NCBI RefSeq assembly: GCF_020524905.1
Contig: NZ_JAIVKI010000001.1
Coordinates: 558,001 to 622,000 of the forward strand
Source of the DNA: Microbulbifer variabilis
GTDB taxonomy: Bacteria; Pseudomonadota; Gammaproteobacteria; Pseudomonadales; Cellvibrionaceae
Length of the DNA stretch: 64,000 nucleotides
Reading direction: 5' to 3'
In this document: positions 51,116 to 60,992 of the stretch, piece after piece
How the letters are laid out: each line of letters begins with the position of its first letter
Numbering within the stretch: position 1 is the stretch's first letter
Position numbers and translations under genes: made by a program
The notes under the pieces: model-generated
Told to the model about the DNA's origin: nothing
Database searches by the model: none
Seen by the model: only the letters and a program-made list of their open reading frames with translations

Positions 51116-53698
51116 ATGCTGTCAGCTCTGAAGAACTCTTATGAATTCCTGGTAACCAAACGGCCATTGGCTGTGTTGGTGGTTATCGGCCTACTCACCC
51201 TGCTGGCAGCGATGGGTCTGCCCCGCTTCAAAATCGATGCCTCGGCAGACTCCCTTACCCTGGAAGCAGACAAATCGCTGGATTATTTCCGCGAGATCGC
51301 CGAGCGCTATGCCAGCGGTGATTTCCTGGTAGTGACTTACCGCCATAAAGATGGCGACCTGTTCAGCGATGAGTCCCTGCAAACTCTGGGCAAGCTGCGT
51401 GATGAGTTGGCCGGAGTAGATGGCGTTTCCAGTGTGCAGTCCATTCTGGATGTACCGCTGTTGTACAGCCCAAAACTGTCCCTAACCGATATTACCGATG
51501 AGATTCGCACCCTGTCCCAGTCCGATACCGATCGGGACCTGGCTCGCCAGGAGTTTCTCTCCAGCCCTATCTATCGCGAATTGATCCTGAGCCCGGACGG
51601 CCAGACGACAGCACTGCTCGCCAACCTGGCGCTGGACAGCCGCGGTATTGAACTGGTGCGTGAGCGCGATGCCCTGCGCCGCAAGCGCAAAGACGAAGGC
51701 CTGAGCCCGGAAGAGGCCGCGCGCCTGGAAGAGGTGAGTGCTATTTATTTGGAGCATCGCACAGCTCAGGAGTTGGAAGCGCGGGCCCGGGTCGACGAGG
51801 TACGCGGGATTCTCGCCGGTTATAAAGGTGAGGCGGAACTGTTCCTCGGCGGTGTCACCATGATTACCTCGGACATGATCACTTTTATCAAGAGTGATCT
51901 GGTGGTATTCGGTGTGGGCATCCTCATCTTCATTATTCTTACCCTTTTGCTGATCTTCCGTCAGCCGCGTTGGGTGCTGTTACCTCTGCTGACCTGTGTC
52001 ACCACCGCGGTGATGATCCTGGGCCTGCTCAGCTGGCTCGACTGGCGCATGACCGTGATCTCCGCAAACTTCGTCGCGCTGCTGTTGATTATCACTCTGG
52101 CCATCACTATCCACCTGGCGGTGCGCTACCGCGAATATATTGTGCAAAACCCCGATTGGAGCCGTGAGACTCTGGTACTGCAGACAGTGCGCTTTATGGC
52201 CAAGCCCTGCCTGTATACGGCCCTGACCACCATTGTTGCGTTTGTGTCGCTGGTGGTGAGCGGTATTCGCCCGGTGATCGACTTTGGCTGGATGATGACG
52301 ATGGGCGTCACCCTGGCCCTGCTGTTGTCCTTCCTGATTATCCCATGCTTCCTGATGATCCTGCCCAAGCGTCAAGGCAAGGTCAGCGAGGATAATTCCC
52401 ATGCCTTTACCCTGCGCTTCTCCAGCTTTGCCGAGCGTCATAAGTTTGTGGTGCTGGGGGTCTCCCTGGTTGCTGCGCTGGTCAGTGTGGTGGGCATGTC
52501 GCAGCTCAAAGTGGAAAACCGCTTTATTGATTATTTCGATGATTCCACCGAAATTTATCAGGGTATGCTGGTGATCGACCGCCGACTGGGCGGCACCGTG
52601 ACCCTGGATATCATTCTCGATAAACCCGAAGAAGAGGCGGCGGCCTTCGAGGGTGAGGAAGATCCCTTTGCCGTGGAGGCGGAAGAAGACCCGCTTGCGG
52701 TAGAAGAGGACCCCTTCGCCGCTTCCGAAGAAGACCCCTTTGGCGGTGAGGAGGCGGCCCCGCAGCAGAGTTATTGGTTTACCGTGGCCGGGCTCAGCAC
52801 ATTGGAGCAGCTGCACGACTACCTGGAAGAGCAGCCCGAGATCGGCAAAGTGCAGTCCTTGGCAACTTTGTACAAGGTGGCGCGGGACCTCAAAGGTGGT
52901 CAGCTCAATGATTTCGAACTGGCGGTGGCCAATACCAGCCTGCCGCCGGAAATTCGCGGCGTATTGGTAGATCCCTATCTCTCGGTTGAGCACAACCAGG
53001 CACGCATTACTCTTCGGGTGATGGAGACGGATCCAAACCTGCGCCGTGGTGAATTGATCGAGCGCATTTACGATTACGCGCATAACGAAATGGGCATAGC
53101 GCCGGAAAATATCCACCAAACAGGACTGCTAGTGCTCTATAACAATATGCTGCAGAGCCTGTTCAAATCCCAAATTCTGACTCTGGGAGCGGTGTTTGTA
53201 GGCATCTTGCTGATGTTCCTGGTGTTGTTCCGCTCTCTATCGATTGCCATCATTGCGCTGGTGCCAAATATGTTGGCGGCCTGTGTAGTGCTCGGCGGCA
53301 TGGGTCTCGCAGGTATTCCGCTGGATATGATGACGATCACCATCGCCGCGATTACTGTGGGAATTGGTGTGGACCACGCGATTCATTACCTGTATCGCTT
53401 CCGTGCCGAGTTTGCGAAAGATGGCGATTACCTGGCCACTATGCATCGCAGCCACGCCACAATTGGCCGTGCCATGTTCTACACGGCAATCACGATCATT
53501 GCCGGCTTCTCGATACTGGCGTTGTCCAAGTTTGTGCCGTCAATCTATTTTGGCCTGCTTACCGCTTCGGCCATGTCTGCGGCACTGCTGGGTTCACTGA
53601 CTTTGTTGCCACTGCTACTGGTGATATTTAAGCCGCTGGGAGCCGGTTCTGTAGAGAGTGGTGAGATGGAAATTCCAGAGAGTGCGGCCAAGGCCTAA
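51116..53698 (+). CDS. RND/MMPL-family transporter
   Basis: The 860-aa protein has two repeats, each with one membrane helix, a large periplasmic loop and five more helices. The first repeat begins LAVLVVIGLLTLLAAMGLPR; the second includes VVLGVSLVAALVSVVGMSQL, then RSLSIAIIALVPNMLAACVV and DHAIHYLYRFRAEFAKDGDY. This is the MMPL/HpnN-like branch of exporters, probably carrying lipids or hydrophobic molecules. The second periplasmic loop contains an unusual acidic tandem repeat near residues 505-548 (EEDPFAVEAEEDPLAVEEDP and more). No membrane-fusion or outer-membrane gene is adjacent. The substrate is unknown. Confidence 0.9.
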   Translation: MLSALKNSYEFLVTKRPLAVLVVIGLLTLLAAMGLPRFKIDASADSLTLEADKSLDYFREIAERYASGDFLVVTYRHKDGDLFSDESLQTLGKLRDELAGVDGVSSVQSILDVPLLYSPKLSLTDITDEIRTLSQSDTDRDLARQEFLSSPIYRELILSPDGQTTALLANLALDSRGIELVRERDALRRKRKDEGLSPEEAARLEEVSAIYLEHRTAQELEARARVDEVRGILAGYKGEAELFLGGVTMITSDMITFIKSDLVVFGVGILIFIILTLLLIFRQPRWVLLPLLTCVTTAVMILGLLSWLDWRMTVISANFVALLLIITLAITIHLAVRYREYIVQNPDWSRETLVLQTVRFMAKPCLYTALTTIVAFVSLVVSGIRPVIDFGWMMTMGVTLALLLSFLIIPCFLMILPKRQGKVSEDNSHAFTLRFSSFAERHKFVVLGVSLVAALVSVVGMSQLKVENRFIDYFDDSTEIYQGMLVIDRRLGGTVTLDIILDKPEEEAAAFEGEEDPFAVEAEEDPLAVEEDPFAASEEDPFGGEEAAPQQSYWFTVAGLSTLEQLHDYLEEQPEIGKVQSLATLYKVARDLKGGQLNDFELAVANTSLPPEIRGVLVDPYLSVEHNQARITLRVMETDPNLRRGELIERIYDYAHNEMGIAPENIHQTGLLVLYNNMLQSLFKSQILTLGAVFVGILLMFLVLFRSLSIAIIALVPNMLAACVVLGGMGLAGIPLDMMTITIAAITVGIGVDHAIHYLYRFRAEFAKDGDYLATMHRSHATIGRAMFYTAITIIAGFSILALSKFVPSIYFGLLTASAMSAALLGSLTLLPLLLVIFKPLGAGSVESGEMEIPESAAKA

Positions 53699-53719
53699 GG
53701 GAATTCTCTACAAAACTAA

Positions 53720-53757
53720 CAATAAAAAAGCCGGGCAACAGCCCGGCTTTTTTATTG
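53720..53757. terminator. Bidirectional terminator between RND gene and ppiC
   Basis: A perfect 17-bp inverted repeat, CAATAAAAAAGCCGGGC at 53720-53736 and its complement at 53741-53757, encloses an AACA loop. It gives T6 tracts on both strands and separates convergent genes. Confidence 0.95.
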
Positions 53758-53777
53758 GCAGATTAACTCGCGGGGAA

Positions 53778-54059
53778 TCAATCCTGGCGGCTGGTGATTT
53801 CCAGCAGGTGGTAGCCGAACTGGGTTTTCACCGGGCCGTGTACCTTGTGCAGTTCCTCAGAGAAAACGACCTTGTCGAACTCCGGTACCATCATACCCTT
53901 GCTGAATTCGCCCAGGTCACCACCGGAACGGCCGGAGGGGCACTGGGAGAACTGCTCAGCGATTTTGCCGAAATCGGCGCCATTCTCGATTTGATCTTTC
54001 AATTCCAGGCACTTGTCTTCAGTCTGAACCAAGATATGGCGGGCTGTTGCTTTGGGCAT
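53778..54059 (-). CDS. ppiC: Parvulin-type peptidyl-prolyl cis-trans isomerase
   Basis: The 93-aa protein is a stand-alone parvulin domain with no signal peptide: MPKATARHILVQTEDKCLEL, ADFGKIAEQFSQCPSGRSGG, LGEFSKGMMVPEFDKVVFSE and the end FGYHLLEITSRQD. It catalyses cis-trans isomerisation of prolyl bonds in the cytoplasm, as E. coli PpiC does. Length is normal. The ATG at 54059 has GGAGATTATTC upstream. It is monocistronic. Confidence 0.95.
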   Translation of the reverse strand: MPKATARHILVQTEDKCLELKDQIENGADFGKIAEQFSQCPSGRSGGDLGEFSKGMMVPEFDKVVFSEELHKVHGPVKTQFGYHLLEITSRQD

Positions 54060-54197
54060 GAATAATCTCCATTCGTTAATAAACCGCTGCAGCTTAATAG
54101 CTGCAAGCCGCTCTTGCCACCGACAATTGCCGGGACTCAGGCGAATTTAGGTCTCAGTTTGCCGGATTGGCGTTAAAAGGCCTCACCAGTCATCTCG

Positions 54198-54830
54198 GTG
54201 AACCTATCGGCAATGGTATCTTTAGTGTTCAAACACAGCGGACGAGAGCGCGTTTTGCAACAGATTCCCCTTTTTCCCCTGAGTGTGCCCCTATACCCAG
54301 GGGTTGCCCTACCACTGCGCATCTTTGAGCAGCGCTATCTTCATCTGATCAGCGAGTCCCTGAAAAATGAAAGCGGTTTTGGTGTTGTGTTGATTCGCTC
54401 TGGCGGTGAGGTGGGTAATGCCTCAGTGTGGCCACTGGGAGTCTATGTGCATATTGTCGATTGGAGTCAGGGTGAAGAGGGCCTGCTGCATGTGCAGGTG
54501 GTGGGGCGGCGGCGTTTTCGCATAAGTCACACCGAGAGGGCTGAGGATGGCCTGTTACTCGGCGATGTGGAGTGGTTGCCGGACAACACACCCCGACCGA
54601 TACCTGCCGACTGCGATGGCCTGTTGGCAGTGCTGGAGGAGTTAAAGGAACGCGCTAAGGATCTTTCACTCAAGTTCGATAATGTCGATTCCGCCGATGC
54701 GTTGTCCTGGCAACTGGCCCAGCTATTACCCCTTGAAGATAAGGCGAGGGTGGATCTGCTGGGCCTTGAAGATCCTCTAGCGCGCCTCGCTAATATCGCC
54801 GAGAACCTGGATCGTTGGAGTCGGGAGTGA
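54198..54830 (+). CDS. LON N-terminal-domain protein
   Basis: The protein contains the LON substrate-binding domain without the protease: LQQIPLFPLSVPLYPGVALP then LRIFEQRYLHLISESLKNES. The family is common but its role is not settled. The longest frame (210 aa) begins with GTG at 54198; ATG at 54213 and TTG at 54255 are also in frame, and the last one places the PLFPL motif near the N-terminus, as usual. The C-terminal half is helical. It lies just upstream of proA on the same strand. Confidence 0.82.
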   Translation: MNLSAMVSLVFKHSGRERVLQQIPLFPLSVPLYPGVALPLRIFEQRYLHLISESLKNESGFGVVLIRSGGEVGNASVWPLGVYVHIVDWSQGEEGLLHVQVVGRRRFRISHTERAEDGLLLGDVEWLPDNTPRPIPADCDGLLAVLEELKERAKDLSLKFDNVDSADALSWQLAQLLPLEDKARVDLLGLEDPLARLANIAENLDRWSRE

Positions 54831-54920
54831 CCAGGTTGTAACAATCCCGCCACAGCTCCATATTTATGCCGTTTAAACCCCCGGCCGCTGGGGTATACTG
54901 CGCGGCCGACCGGATTTCGC

Positions 54921-56216
54921 ATGGAGAGCCAAGTGACCACGACTGCTACCTCTGATCAGCAATCCACCCGCGACAAGCTCGAACAAATGGGTCGAGCCGC
55001 CCGCGAGGCCTCTCGTATGATGGCGCGCGCCGATACCGAGACCAAGAATCGTGCTCTCAAGGCTATTGCCGCTGAGCTTGAGGCCCAGCGCATTCAGTTA
55101 GCCGAGGCCAATGCGACTGATATGAAGGCAGGACGCGAGCGCGGTCTGGATGCGGCGTTGCTCGACCGACTGGAACTCAATGATGAACGTATCGACGGTA
55201 TGATCGAAGGCCTGTTACAGGTGGCCGATCTGCCGGACCCTGTAGGGGAAATTGAGGATTTATGCTATCGCCCCAGCGGAATTCAGGTGGGTAAGATGCG
55301 TGTACCCCTCGGTGTCGTGGGGATCATTTATGAGTCTCGCCCCAATGTGACTATTGATGCGGCCAGTCTCTGCTTGAAATCTGGCAACGCGACCATTTTA
55401 CGCGGCGGTAGTGAGGCGTTGCAGTCCAACCGGGCTATTGCCGCCTGCATCAGTGCGGGGCTGCGCGAGGCGGGCTTGCCGCAAACGGCAGTACAGGTGG
55501 TGGATACCAATGATCGCGCTGCGGTGGGCGCCCTGATCACCATGCCCGATTTTGTGGATGTCATTGTGCCGCGTGGTGGAACCGGCTTGATCGAAAGGGT
55601 CAGCCGAGAGGCCACGGTACCAGTGATCAAACACCTGCACGGCGTTTGCCACGTTTATATCGATGACTTGGCCGACGAGCAGAAGGCCTTTGAGATCGCT
55701 CTAAATGCCAAAACCCACCGCTATGGCGTTTGCAACGCCATGGAAACCCTGCTGGTGGCCGAAGCCATTGCCGAGAGAATGCTGCCACGATTGGCAGAGG
55801 CCTATACGCTAAAGGGGGTGGAACTGCGCGGATGTGAGCGCACTCGCGAGATACTGCCGCAGATCAACGCGGCCAGTGACGGCGACTGGAGTGAGGAATA
55901 CTTGGCGCCTATTCTCGCCATCCGTGTCGTGGCAGATATGGATGGCGCAATGGACCATATTGCCTGCTATGGCTCCGGTCATACCGAGGCCATTGTGACC
56001 CAAGACTACAGCCGCAGCCGCCGCTTTCTCGCCGAAGTGGACGCCAGTTCGGTGATCGTCAATGCCTCCACGCGCTTTGCGGATGGATTTGAATACGGTC
56101 TGGGGGCGGAAATCGGTATCAGTACTGATAAAATCCACGCCCGCGGACCGGTGGGGCTCGAGGGGCTCACCTCGCAGAAATGGATTGTGCTCGGCGACGG
56201 GCATATCCGCCGGTAG
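54921..56216 (+). CDS. proA: Gamma-glutamyl phosphate reductase
   Basis: ProA reduces gamma-glutamyl phosphate to glutamate semialdehyde in proline biosynthesis. The 431-aa protein is a member of the aldehyde dehydrogenase-like family with [40 protein letters not shown], the catalytic Cys in [16 protein letters not shown] and [23 protein letters not shown] 54921 gives a longer N-terminus; GTG 54933 preceded by GGAGAG is also plausible. ProB was not found in this window. Downstream genes nadD and rsfS are on the same strand. Confidence 0.96.
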   Translation: MESQVTTTATSDQQSTRDKLEQMGRAAREASRMMARADTETKNRALKAIAAELEAQRIQLAEANATDMKAGRERGLDAALLDRLELNDERIDGMIEGLLQVADLPDPVGEIEDLCYRPSGIQVGKMRVPLGVVGIIYESRPNVTIDAASLCLKSGNATILRGGSEALQSNRAIAACISAGLREAGLPQTAVQVVDTNDRAAVGALITMPDFVDVIVPRGGTGLIERVSREATVPVIKHLHGVCHVYIDDLADEQKAFEIALNAKTHRYGVCNAMETLLVAEAIAERMLPRLAEAYTLKGVELRGCERTREILPQINAASDGDWSEEYLAPILAIRVVADMDGAMDHIACYGSGHTEAIVTQDYSRSRRFLAEVDASSVIVNASTRFADGFEYGLGAEIGISTDKIHARGPVGLEGLTSQKWIVLGDGHIRR

Positions 56217-56250
56217 TTTTTCGGGCCCGGCAGCCAACAAAGAGGTAATT

Positions 56251-56937
56251 TTGGCAACTAAGCGGCAGACCATCGCCTTATTCGGCGGCACTTTCGATCC
56301 GGTGCACTTCGGCCACCTGCGCATGGCGCTGGAGCTGCGCCAGGCCCTGGATTTCGATGAAATGCGTCTGCTACCCAGCCACCAGCCGCGACACCGTCAG
56401 AGTCCCGGGGTTTCCTCGCGTCAGCGCAGTGAAATGCTGGCACTGGCGTTGGATGGTTGCGATGAATTGCAGTTGGATGAGCGGGAACTGCAGCGCGGGG
56501 GTGATACTTACACGGTGGATACTCTCGAGGCTCTGCGTGAAGAATTGGGGCCCCAGGTGTCCATCAGTTTTTGTATGGGCACCGACTCCCTGTTGACTCT
56601 GCATCGCTGGCATCGCTGGCATCGGCTGTTGGAGTTGGCACACTTGGTCGTGGTGACCAGACCCGGTTGGCATTTGCCGGAAGTGGGTGAACCGGGTGGC
56701 AATGCTGAATTGGCGAAATTACTACATCAGCATTCCGGCACTGTGGCCGATTTACACAAATACGCTTACGGCCACTTGGTTTTGCGCGAGCAGACCCTGT
56801 TGCCAATTTCCGCTACACAGATTCGCCAGCTGCTGGGCAGCGGCCAGTCGCCGCGTTTTTTGCTGCCAGCAACTGTGTTGCAATATATTGAAGACCATCA
56901 ACTCTATACAGAATCGGTTACCACTGGTGACCAGTAA
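56251..56937 (+). CDS. nadD: Nicotinate-nucleotide adenylyltransferase
   Basis: NadD converts nicotinate mononucleotide to deamido-NAD. The 228-aa product carries the nucleotidyltransferase signature [20 protein letters not shown], the [14 protein letters not shown] segment, and the C-terminal [20 protein letters not shown] motif. The start is TTG at 56251 with AAAGAGGTAATT directly upstream; no ATG or GTG start would fit the family without a long unrelated extension. The stop shares bases with the rsfS start (TAATG). Confidence 0.96.
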   Translation: MATKRQTIALFGGTFDPVHFGHLRMALELRQALDFDEMRLLPSHQPRHRQSPGVSSRQRSEMLALALDGCDELQLDERELQRGGDTYTVDTLEALREELGPQVSISFCMGTDSLLTLHRWHRWHRLLELAHLVVVTRPGWHLPEVGEPGGNAELAKLLHQHSGTVADLHKYAYGHLVLREQTLLPISATQIRQLLGSGQSPRFLLPATVLQYIEDHQLYTESVTTGDQ

Positions 56938-57314
56938 TGAATCAAGGTGTTATGACAAATATTAAAGATATCGCGCTGAACGCTCTGGAAGATCTCAAGG
57001 GCAAAGACATTGTTGCTCTGGATGTTTCTGAATTCTCCGATGTGATGGACAACCTGGTGATCTGCACCGGTACTTCCAGCCGCCAAGTGAAATCGCTGGC
57101 AGATAATGTGGTAGAGGAACTCAAAAAAGAGGGCGTGCGCCCGATTGGTGTTGAGGGCAAAGAACAGGGCGAGTGGGTATTAGTGGATTACGGTGACCTG
57201 GTGGTGCACGTAATGCTGGCAGACGTACGGAATTTCTACGATCTGGAAAAACTCTGGTCTATGACCCCGAATACCCGCGACGAGGCGGATGGCAGCGATC
57301 CCCACCAGGGCTGA
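56937..57314 (+). CDS. rsfS: Ribosomal silencing factor RsfS
   Basis: RsfS (YbeB) binds ribosomal protein uL14 and blocks subunit joining under nutrient limitation. The 125-aa protein has [40 protein letters not shown] and [20 protein letters not shown]. The ATG at 56937 overlaps the nadD stop. A second ATG at 56952, behind AAGG, gives a more typical N-terminus ([12 protein letters not shown]). It is followed by rlmH with 5 bp spacing. Confidence 0.96.
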   Translation: MNQGVMTNIKDIALNALEDLKGKDIVALDVSEFSDVMDNLVICTGTSSRQVKSLADNVVEELKKEGVRPIGVEGKEQGEWVLVDYGDLVVHVMLADVRNFYDLEKLWSMTPNTRDEADGSDPHQG

Positions 57315-57319
57315 ATAGG

Positions 57320-57796
57320 GTGAAGGTTCGCATCCTGGCAGCCGGAGGCAAAATGCCCACTTGGGTACAAGAGGGTTATGCCGAATACGCTAAGCGTCTA
57401 CCCCGTGAAATTGCCCTGGAAATGGTGGAGATCCCCCTGGGGCAGCGTGGGCAGAAAAGCTCCGCGGCGCTGATTGAAAAAGCGCGGAAGAAAGAGGGCG
57501 AGGCAATGCTTGCCGCCCTCGGTCCGCGAGATCATGTGGTGGCGCTGGACGTCATGGGCAAGCCCTGGAGTACAGAGCAACTGTCCGATCAGCTGCGCGA
57601 TTGGCAGCTGCTGGGGGAAAATGTCAGTCTGCTGATTGGCGGCCCGGATGGGCTCTCTCCAGACTGCTTGAGCAGGGCACACCAGCGCTGGTCCCTGTCG
57701 CCTTTGACCCTGCCGCACCCGCTGGTGCGTGTGGTTTTGGCTGAGCAAGTTTACCGTGCCTGGACACTGCTTGCCGGCCACCCCTATCACAAATAG
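57320..57796 (+). CDS. rlmH: 23S rRNA (pseudouridine1915-N3)-methyltransferase RlmH
   Basis: RlmH is a SPOUT-class methyltransferase that methylates pseudouridine 1915 in helix 69 of 23S rRNA. The 158-aa product shows [37 protein letters not shown], the knotted cofactor site [20 protein letters not shown] and [20 protein letters not shown]. The start is GTG at 57320. The rsfS-rlmH-mrdA order is conserved in gammaproteobacteria. Confidence 0.97.
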   Translation: MKVRILAAGGKMPTWVQEGYAEYAKRLPREIALEMVEIPLGQRGQKSSAALIEKARKKEGEAMLAALGPRDHVVALDVMGKPWSTEQLSDQLRDWQLLGENVSLLIGGPDGLSPDCLSRAHQRWSLSPLTLPHPLVRVVLAEQVYRAWTLLAGHPYHK

Positions 57797-57918
57797 GACA
57801 TTTGCGACCAAGTGCGGAGAGATTTGCCAACTGGGATTCTCTCTCCGTGCGCTCGCTGTGGTAATGTAGTCCGAATTAGACTTTTCCCGCGCCAGTCATA
57901 ATCGTTTAAAAAACGCCA

Positions 57919-59811
57919 ATGCCTCACGAACATCACCTCAAGGACCCACACACGGAACAGCGACTGTTTCGCAACCGTATGTTGGTGGCCATTCTGGGTG
58001 TAATTGCACTGCTGGGAGTATTAATTGCGCGTTTTTATAACCTGCAAGTGGTTAATTACGATAACTACCGCACCCAGTCCGATGAGAACCGTATCCAGGT
58101 GCGCCCTGTCGCTCCGACTCGCGGGCTGATTTATGATCGCAACGGAATTCTCCTGGCCGATAACCGCGCCAGTTATAACCTCTCTATTGTGCGCGAACGG
58201 GTAAAGGACCTGGATGCGACCCTTGAATTGATCGGTAATCTGATTCGCCTCGACGACAGTGACGTGGTCAAGTTTCGCAAGCGCCTGGGTCGCCGCCGCC
58301 CGTTTGAGCCAATACCCCTGAGATTTCGCCTGAGTGAAGAGGAAATTGCGCGTGTTAGTGTCAACCAGTTCCGAATGCCGGGGGTTTCTGTAGAAGCCGA
58401 GTCGGTGCGCTACTACGCCTTGGGGGATCTGTTTGCCCACAGTGTCGGCTATGTGGGGCGTATTAGTGATCGAGACCTAAGTAATTTCACTAAAGAGGAC
58501 GTACGCCTCTACCGCGGTACCCGCAGCATCGGCAAGGTGGGATTGGAACGCTCCTATGAGAAAACCCTGCTGGGTGAAGTGGGTTATGAAAATGTGGAGA
58601 TCAATGCACGCGGCCGAGTGTTACGGGTGCTGGAACGCCAGGATCCCAAGCCCGGTGCGGACCTGACCCTACACCTGGATGCCCATTTGCAGCAGGTGGC
58701 CTCCGATGCCCTGGGTGACCAACGCGGTGCGGTTGTCGCTATCGATGTAAATACCGGGGGTGTGCTGGCCTTCGTTAGCAAACCCTCCTTCGATCCCAAC
58801 CTATTTGTGACCGGGATCAGTTTTGCCGATTATCGCGCCCTCAGCGATTCCCTCGATGTGCCCCTTTTTAATCGCGCCGTGCAAGGCCAATACCCACCAG
58901 GTTCCACCCTGAAGCCGCTGATGAGCCTTGGGGGGCTTGAGGCTGGGGTAATTTCCCGTGAAACCAAGATCAAGGATCCGGGTTTCTACAAATTGCCCAA
59001 CGACCAGCGTATTTATCGTGACCATCTGCGCTGGGGCCACGGTAATAAAGTGGATCTGATACAGGCTTTGGCGCAGAGCTGTGATGTCTATTTCTGGGAT
59101 ATGGCGCACCGCTGGGATATTGATGGCATGCACGATATGGCTACCCACTTTGGTTTGGGTGCCAAGACTGGTATTGATCTGCCTATGGAGCGCGCCGGCC
59201 TGTTTCCTTCAAGGGACTGGAAGCGTGGCGCTCGAGGTATGCCTTGGTTCCCCGGTGACAGCCTGAATGCGGTACTGGGGCAGGGTTTTGTATTGGCGAC
59301 GCCATTACAGCTGGCGGTGATGACTGCCACTATCGCCAATCGCGGCACCCACTACCGTCCGCAGATGGTAAAAAGCATCAACGGTGTGGAGCAGCCACCG
59401 GAAGTTTTACACAACCTGGAGGCCCGTCCGGAAAATTGGAACCTGGTCTTTGAGGGGATGGAAGCGGTAGTGAACCGCAGCCATGGCACCGGTAAGCGCG
59501 CTGGTAAGGGGCTGAATTTCCGTGTTGCCGGTAAGTCCGGTACCGCCCAGGTGGTGGGTATTGCCCAGGGAGAGCGCTATGACTCCGAAGCCCTGGCAGA
59601 GCGCCATCGGGATCACGCCCTATTTGTAGCTTTTGCGCCTGTAGATAAGCCTCGAATTGCAGTAGCTGTTCTGGTGGAAAACGGCGAGGGCGGTGGCAAA
59701 GTGGCGGCGCCGGTGGCTCGTGAAGTATTTGCCGAATGGGTGCCGCGCCCGGATACCCAGGAGAAAACGGCACAGGAAACTAGATTGATTGAGGGGGCGG
59801 ATAATGGCTAG
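57919..59811 (+). CDS. mrdA: Penicillin-binding protein 2
   Basis: PBP2 is the transpeptidase of the elongasome and sets rod shape. The 630-aa protein has one N-terminal membrane helix (MLVAILGVIALLGVLIARFY), a pedestal domain and the transpeptidase domain: active-site Ser in QYPPGSTLKPLMSLGGLEAG, the SxD-type LAQSCDVYFWDMA and the KSGTAQ motif in RVAGKSGTAQVVGIAQG. Length is normal. Its end overlaps the mrdB start by 8 bp, so the pair is coupled; RodA is its partner glycosyltransferase. Confidence 0.97.
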   Translation: MPHEHHLKDPHTEQRLFRNRMLVAILGVIALLGVLIARFYNLQVVNYDNYRTQSDENRIQVRPVAPTRGLIYDRNGILLADNRASYNLSIVRERVKDLDATLELIGNLIRLDDSDVVKFRKRLGRRRPFEPIPLRFRLSEEEIARVSVNQFRMPGVSVEAESVRYYALGDLFAHSVGYVGRISDRDLSNFTKEDVRLYRGTRSIGKVGLERSYEKTLLGEVGYENVEINARGRVLRVLERQDPKPGADLTLHLDAHLQQVASDALGDQRGAVVAIDVNTGGVLAFVSKPSFDPNLFVTGISFADYRALSDSLDVPLFNRAVQGQYPPGSTLKPLMSLGGLEAGVISRETKIKDPGFYKLPNDQRIYRDHLRWGHGNKVDLIQALAQSCDVYFWDMAHRWDIDGMHDMATHFGLGAKTGIDLPMERAGLFPSRDWKRGARGMPWFPGDSLNAVLGQGFVLATPLQLAVMTATIANRGTHYRPQMVKSINGVEQPPEVLHNLEARPENWNLVFEGMEAVVNRSHGTGKRAGKGLNFRVAGKSGTAQVVGIAQGERYDSEALAERHRDHALFVAFAPVDKPRIAVAVLVENGEGGGKVAAPVAREVFAEWVPRPDTQEKTAQETRLIEGADNG

Positions 59812-60949
59812 CCGAGATTTTTCCCACCGGCTGTCCGATGCCCACGGCAGCCTCCGAAAGCCGGTGAGCTTGGCGCGGCGCCTGCACATCGATGTGCCGC
59901 TGCTGGTTTTGTTACTGGTATTGGCCTCCGTAGGGCTGGGGGTGCTCTACAGTGCCTCCGGCGGCGATATGAATTACGTACGGCGCCAGTCTATTTTTAT
60001 GTGCCTGGCGTTTACCGGCATGTTTATTGTCGCGCAGATCCCACTGGATTTTTACCGGCGCTGGTCTCCCTGGGCTTACCTGGGGGGCTGCGCCCTGTTA
60101 GTGGGGGTGCTGCTCTTTGGCACCGGTGCTAAGGGTGCTCAACGATGGTTGGAGGTTGCCGGTTTCCGCTTCCAGCCCTCGGAGGTAATGAAACTGGGGG
60201 TGCCAATGATGGTGGCCGCCTTCCTACACCAGCGCGCTCAACCCCCATCTCTAATGACTGTCGCAGGGGCTCTGGCCATTGTGGCGGTGCCGGCCGCCTT
60301 GATCGTGCGCCAGCCAGACTTGGGAACCTCTATCCTGATTGCTGCCTCCGGCCTGTTCGCGCTTTATTTGGCCGGGTTGAGCTGGAAATTGATTGGAGCA
60401 GCGGCCATGGGAGTGTTGGTATCCGCCTGGCCAATCTGGCAATGGGGACTCAGGGACTACCAGCGCCAGCGTATTCTGACGTTGCTGAATCCCAACGACG
60501 ATCGTTTCGGTGCCGGATGGAATATTTTCAATTCCAAAGCGGCTATTGGTTCAGGGGGTATCTACGGCAAAGGTTATTTACAGGGTACTCAGTCGCAGTT
60601 GGACTTCCTGCCGGAGAGCCATACCGACTTTATTATCGCGGTGCTGGCGGAAGAGTGGGGGATGCGTGGCGCTCTGTTATTGCTTTTGCTCTATGTATTG
60701 GTGATTGCCCGCGGTATCTATATTAGTTTTATGGCGCAACATCTGTTTGGGCGCTTACTGGCGGGGAGTATAACGCTCACTTTTTTTGTCTATGTGTTTG
60801 TAAACATTGGTATGGTTACGGGATTGTTGCCAGTGGTGGGGGTACCCTTGCCAGTCATCAGTTATGGTGGAACCTCACTGATTACCTTGATGGCGGGATT
60901 CGGTATTCTCATGGCCGTAGGGACCGAGCGGCGCAGGGTGCATTTTTGA
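59804..60949 (+). CDS. mrdB: Rod shape-determining SEDS protein RodA
   Basis: RodA is the SEDS-family peptidoglycan glycosyltransferase that works with PBP2. The 381-aa protein has about ten membrane helices and family blocks: LYSASGGDMNYVRRQSIFMC, GAQRWLEVAGFRFQPSEVMK, DLGTSILIAASGLFALYLAG, the extracellular loop PNDDRFGAGWNIFNSKAAIG and the end ISYGGTSLITLMAGFGILMA. ATG 59804 sits within the mrdA terminus (8-bp overlap). In the elongasome cluster it is followed by mltB. Confidence 0.96.
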   Translation: MASRDFSHRLSDAHGSLRKPVSLARRLHIDVPLLVLLLVLASVGLGVLYSASGGDMNYVRRQSIFMCLAFTGMFIVAQIPLDFYRRWSPWAYLGGCALLVGVLLFGTGAKGAQRWLEVAGFRFQPSEVMKLGVPMMVAAFLHQRAQPPSLMTVAGALAIVAVPAALIVRQPDLGTSILIAASGLFALYLAGLSWKLIGAAAMGVLVSAWPIWQWGLRDYQRQRILTLLNPNDDRFGAGWNIFNSKAAIGSGGIYGKGYLQGTQSQLDFLPESHTDFIIAVLAEEWGMRGALLLLLLYVLVIARGIYISFMAQHLFGRLLAGSITLTFFVYVFVNIGMVTGLLPVVGVPLPVISYGGTSLITLMAGFGILMAVGTERRRVHF

Positions 60950-60992
60950 TGGAACTGCGGCGCAAGTAAAAAACTGGATGTAGAGACGCGAG

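Noticed and set aside
51980..53119. 379-codon minus-strand ORF antisense to the RND transporter
   Set aside because: His/Gln-rich shadow translation of the plus-strand transporter; no family features.
56588..56620. CATCGCTGG tandem repeat in nadD (HRWHRWHR)
   Set aside because: The segment has the same length as other NadD proteins and aligns with their GLPTWHRW region, so it is not an expansion.
57812..57850. Inverted repeat CGGAGAGA/TCTCTCCG between rlmH and mrdA
   Set aside because: An 8-bp stem with an uncomfortably long loop and no T tract; could be chance or a weak mRNA element.
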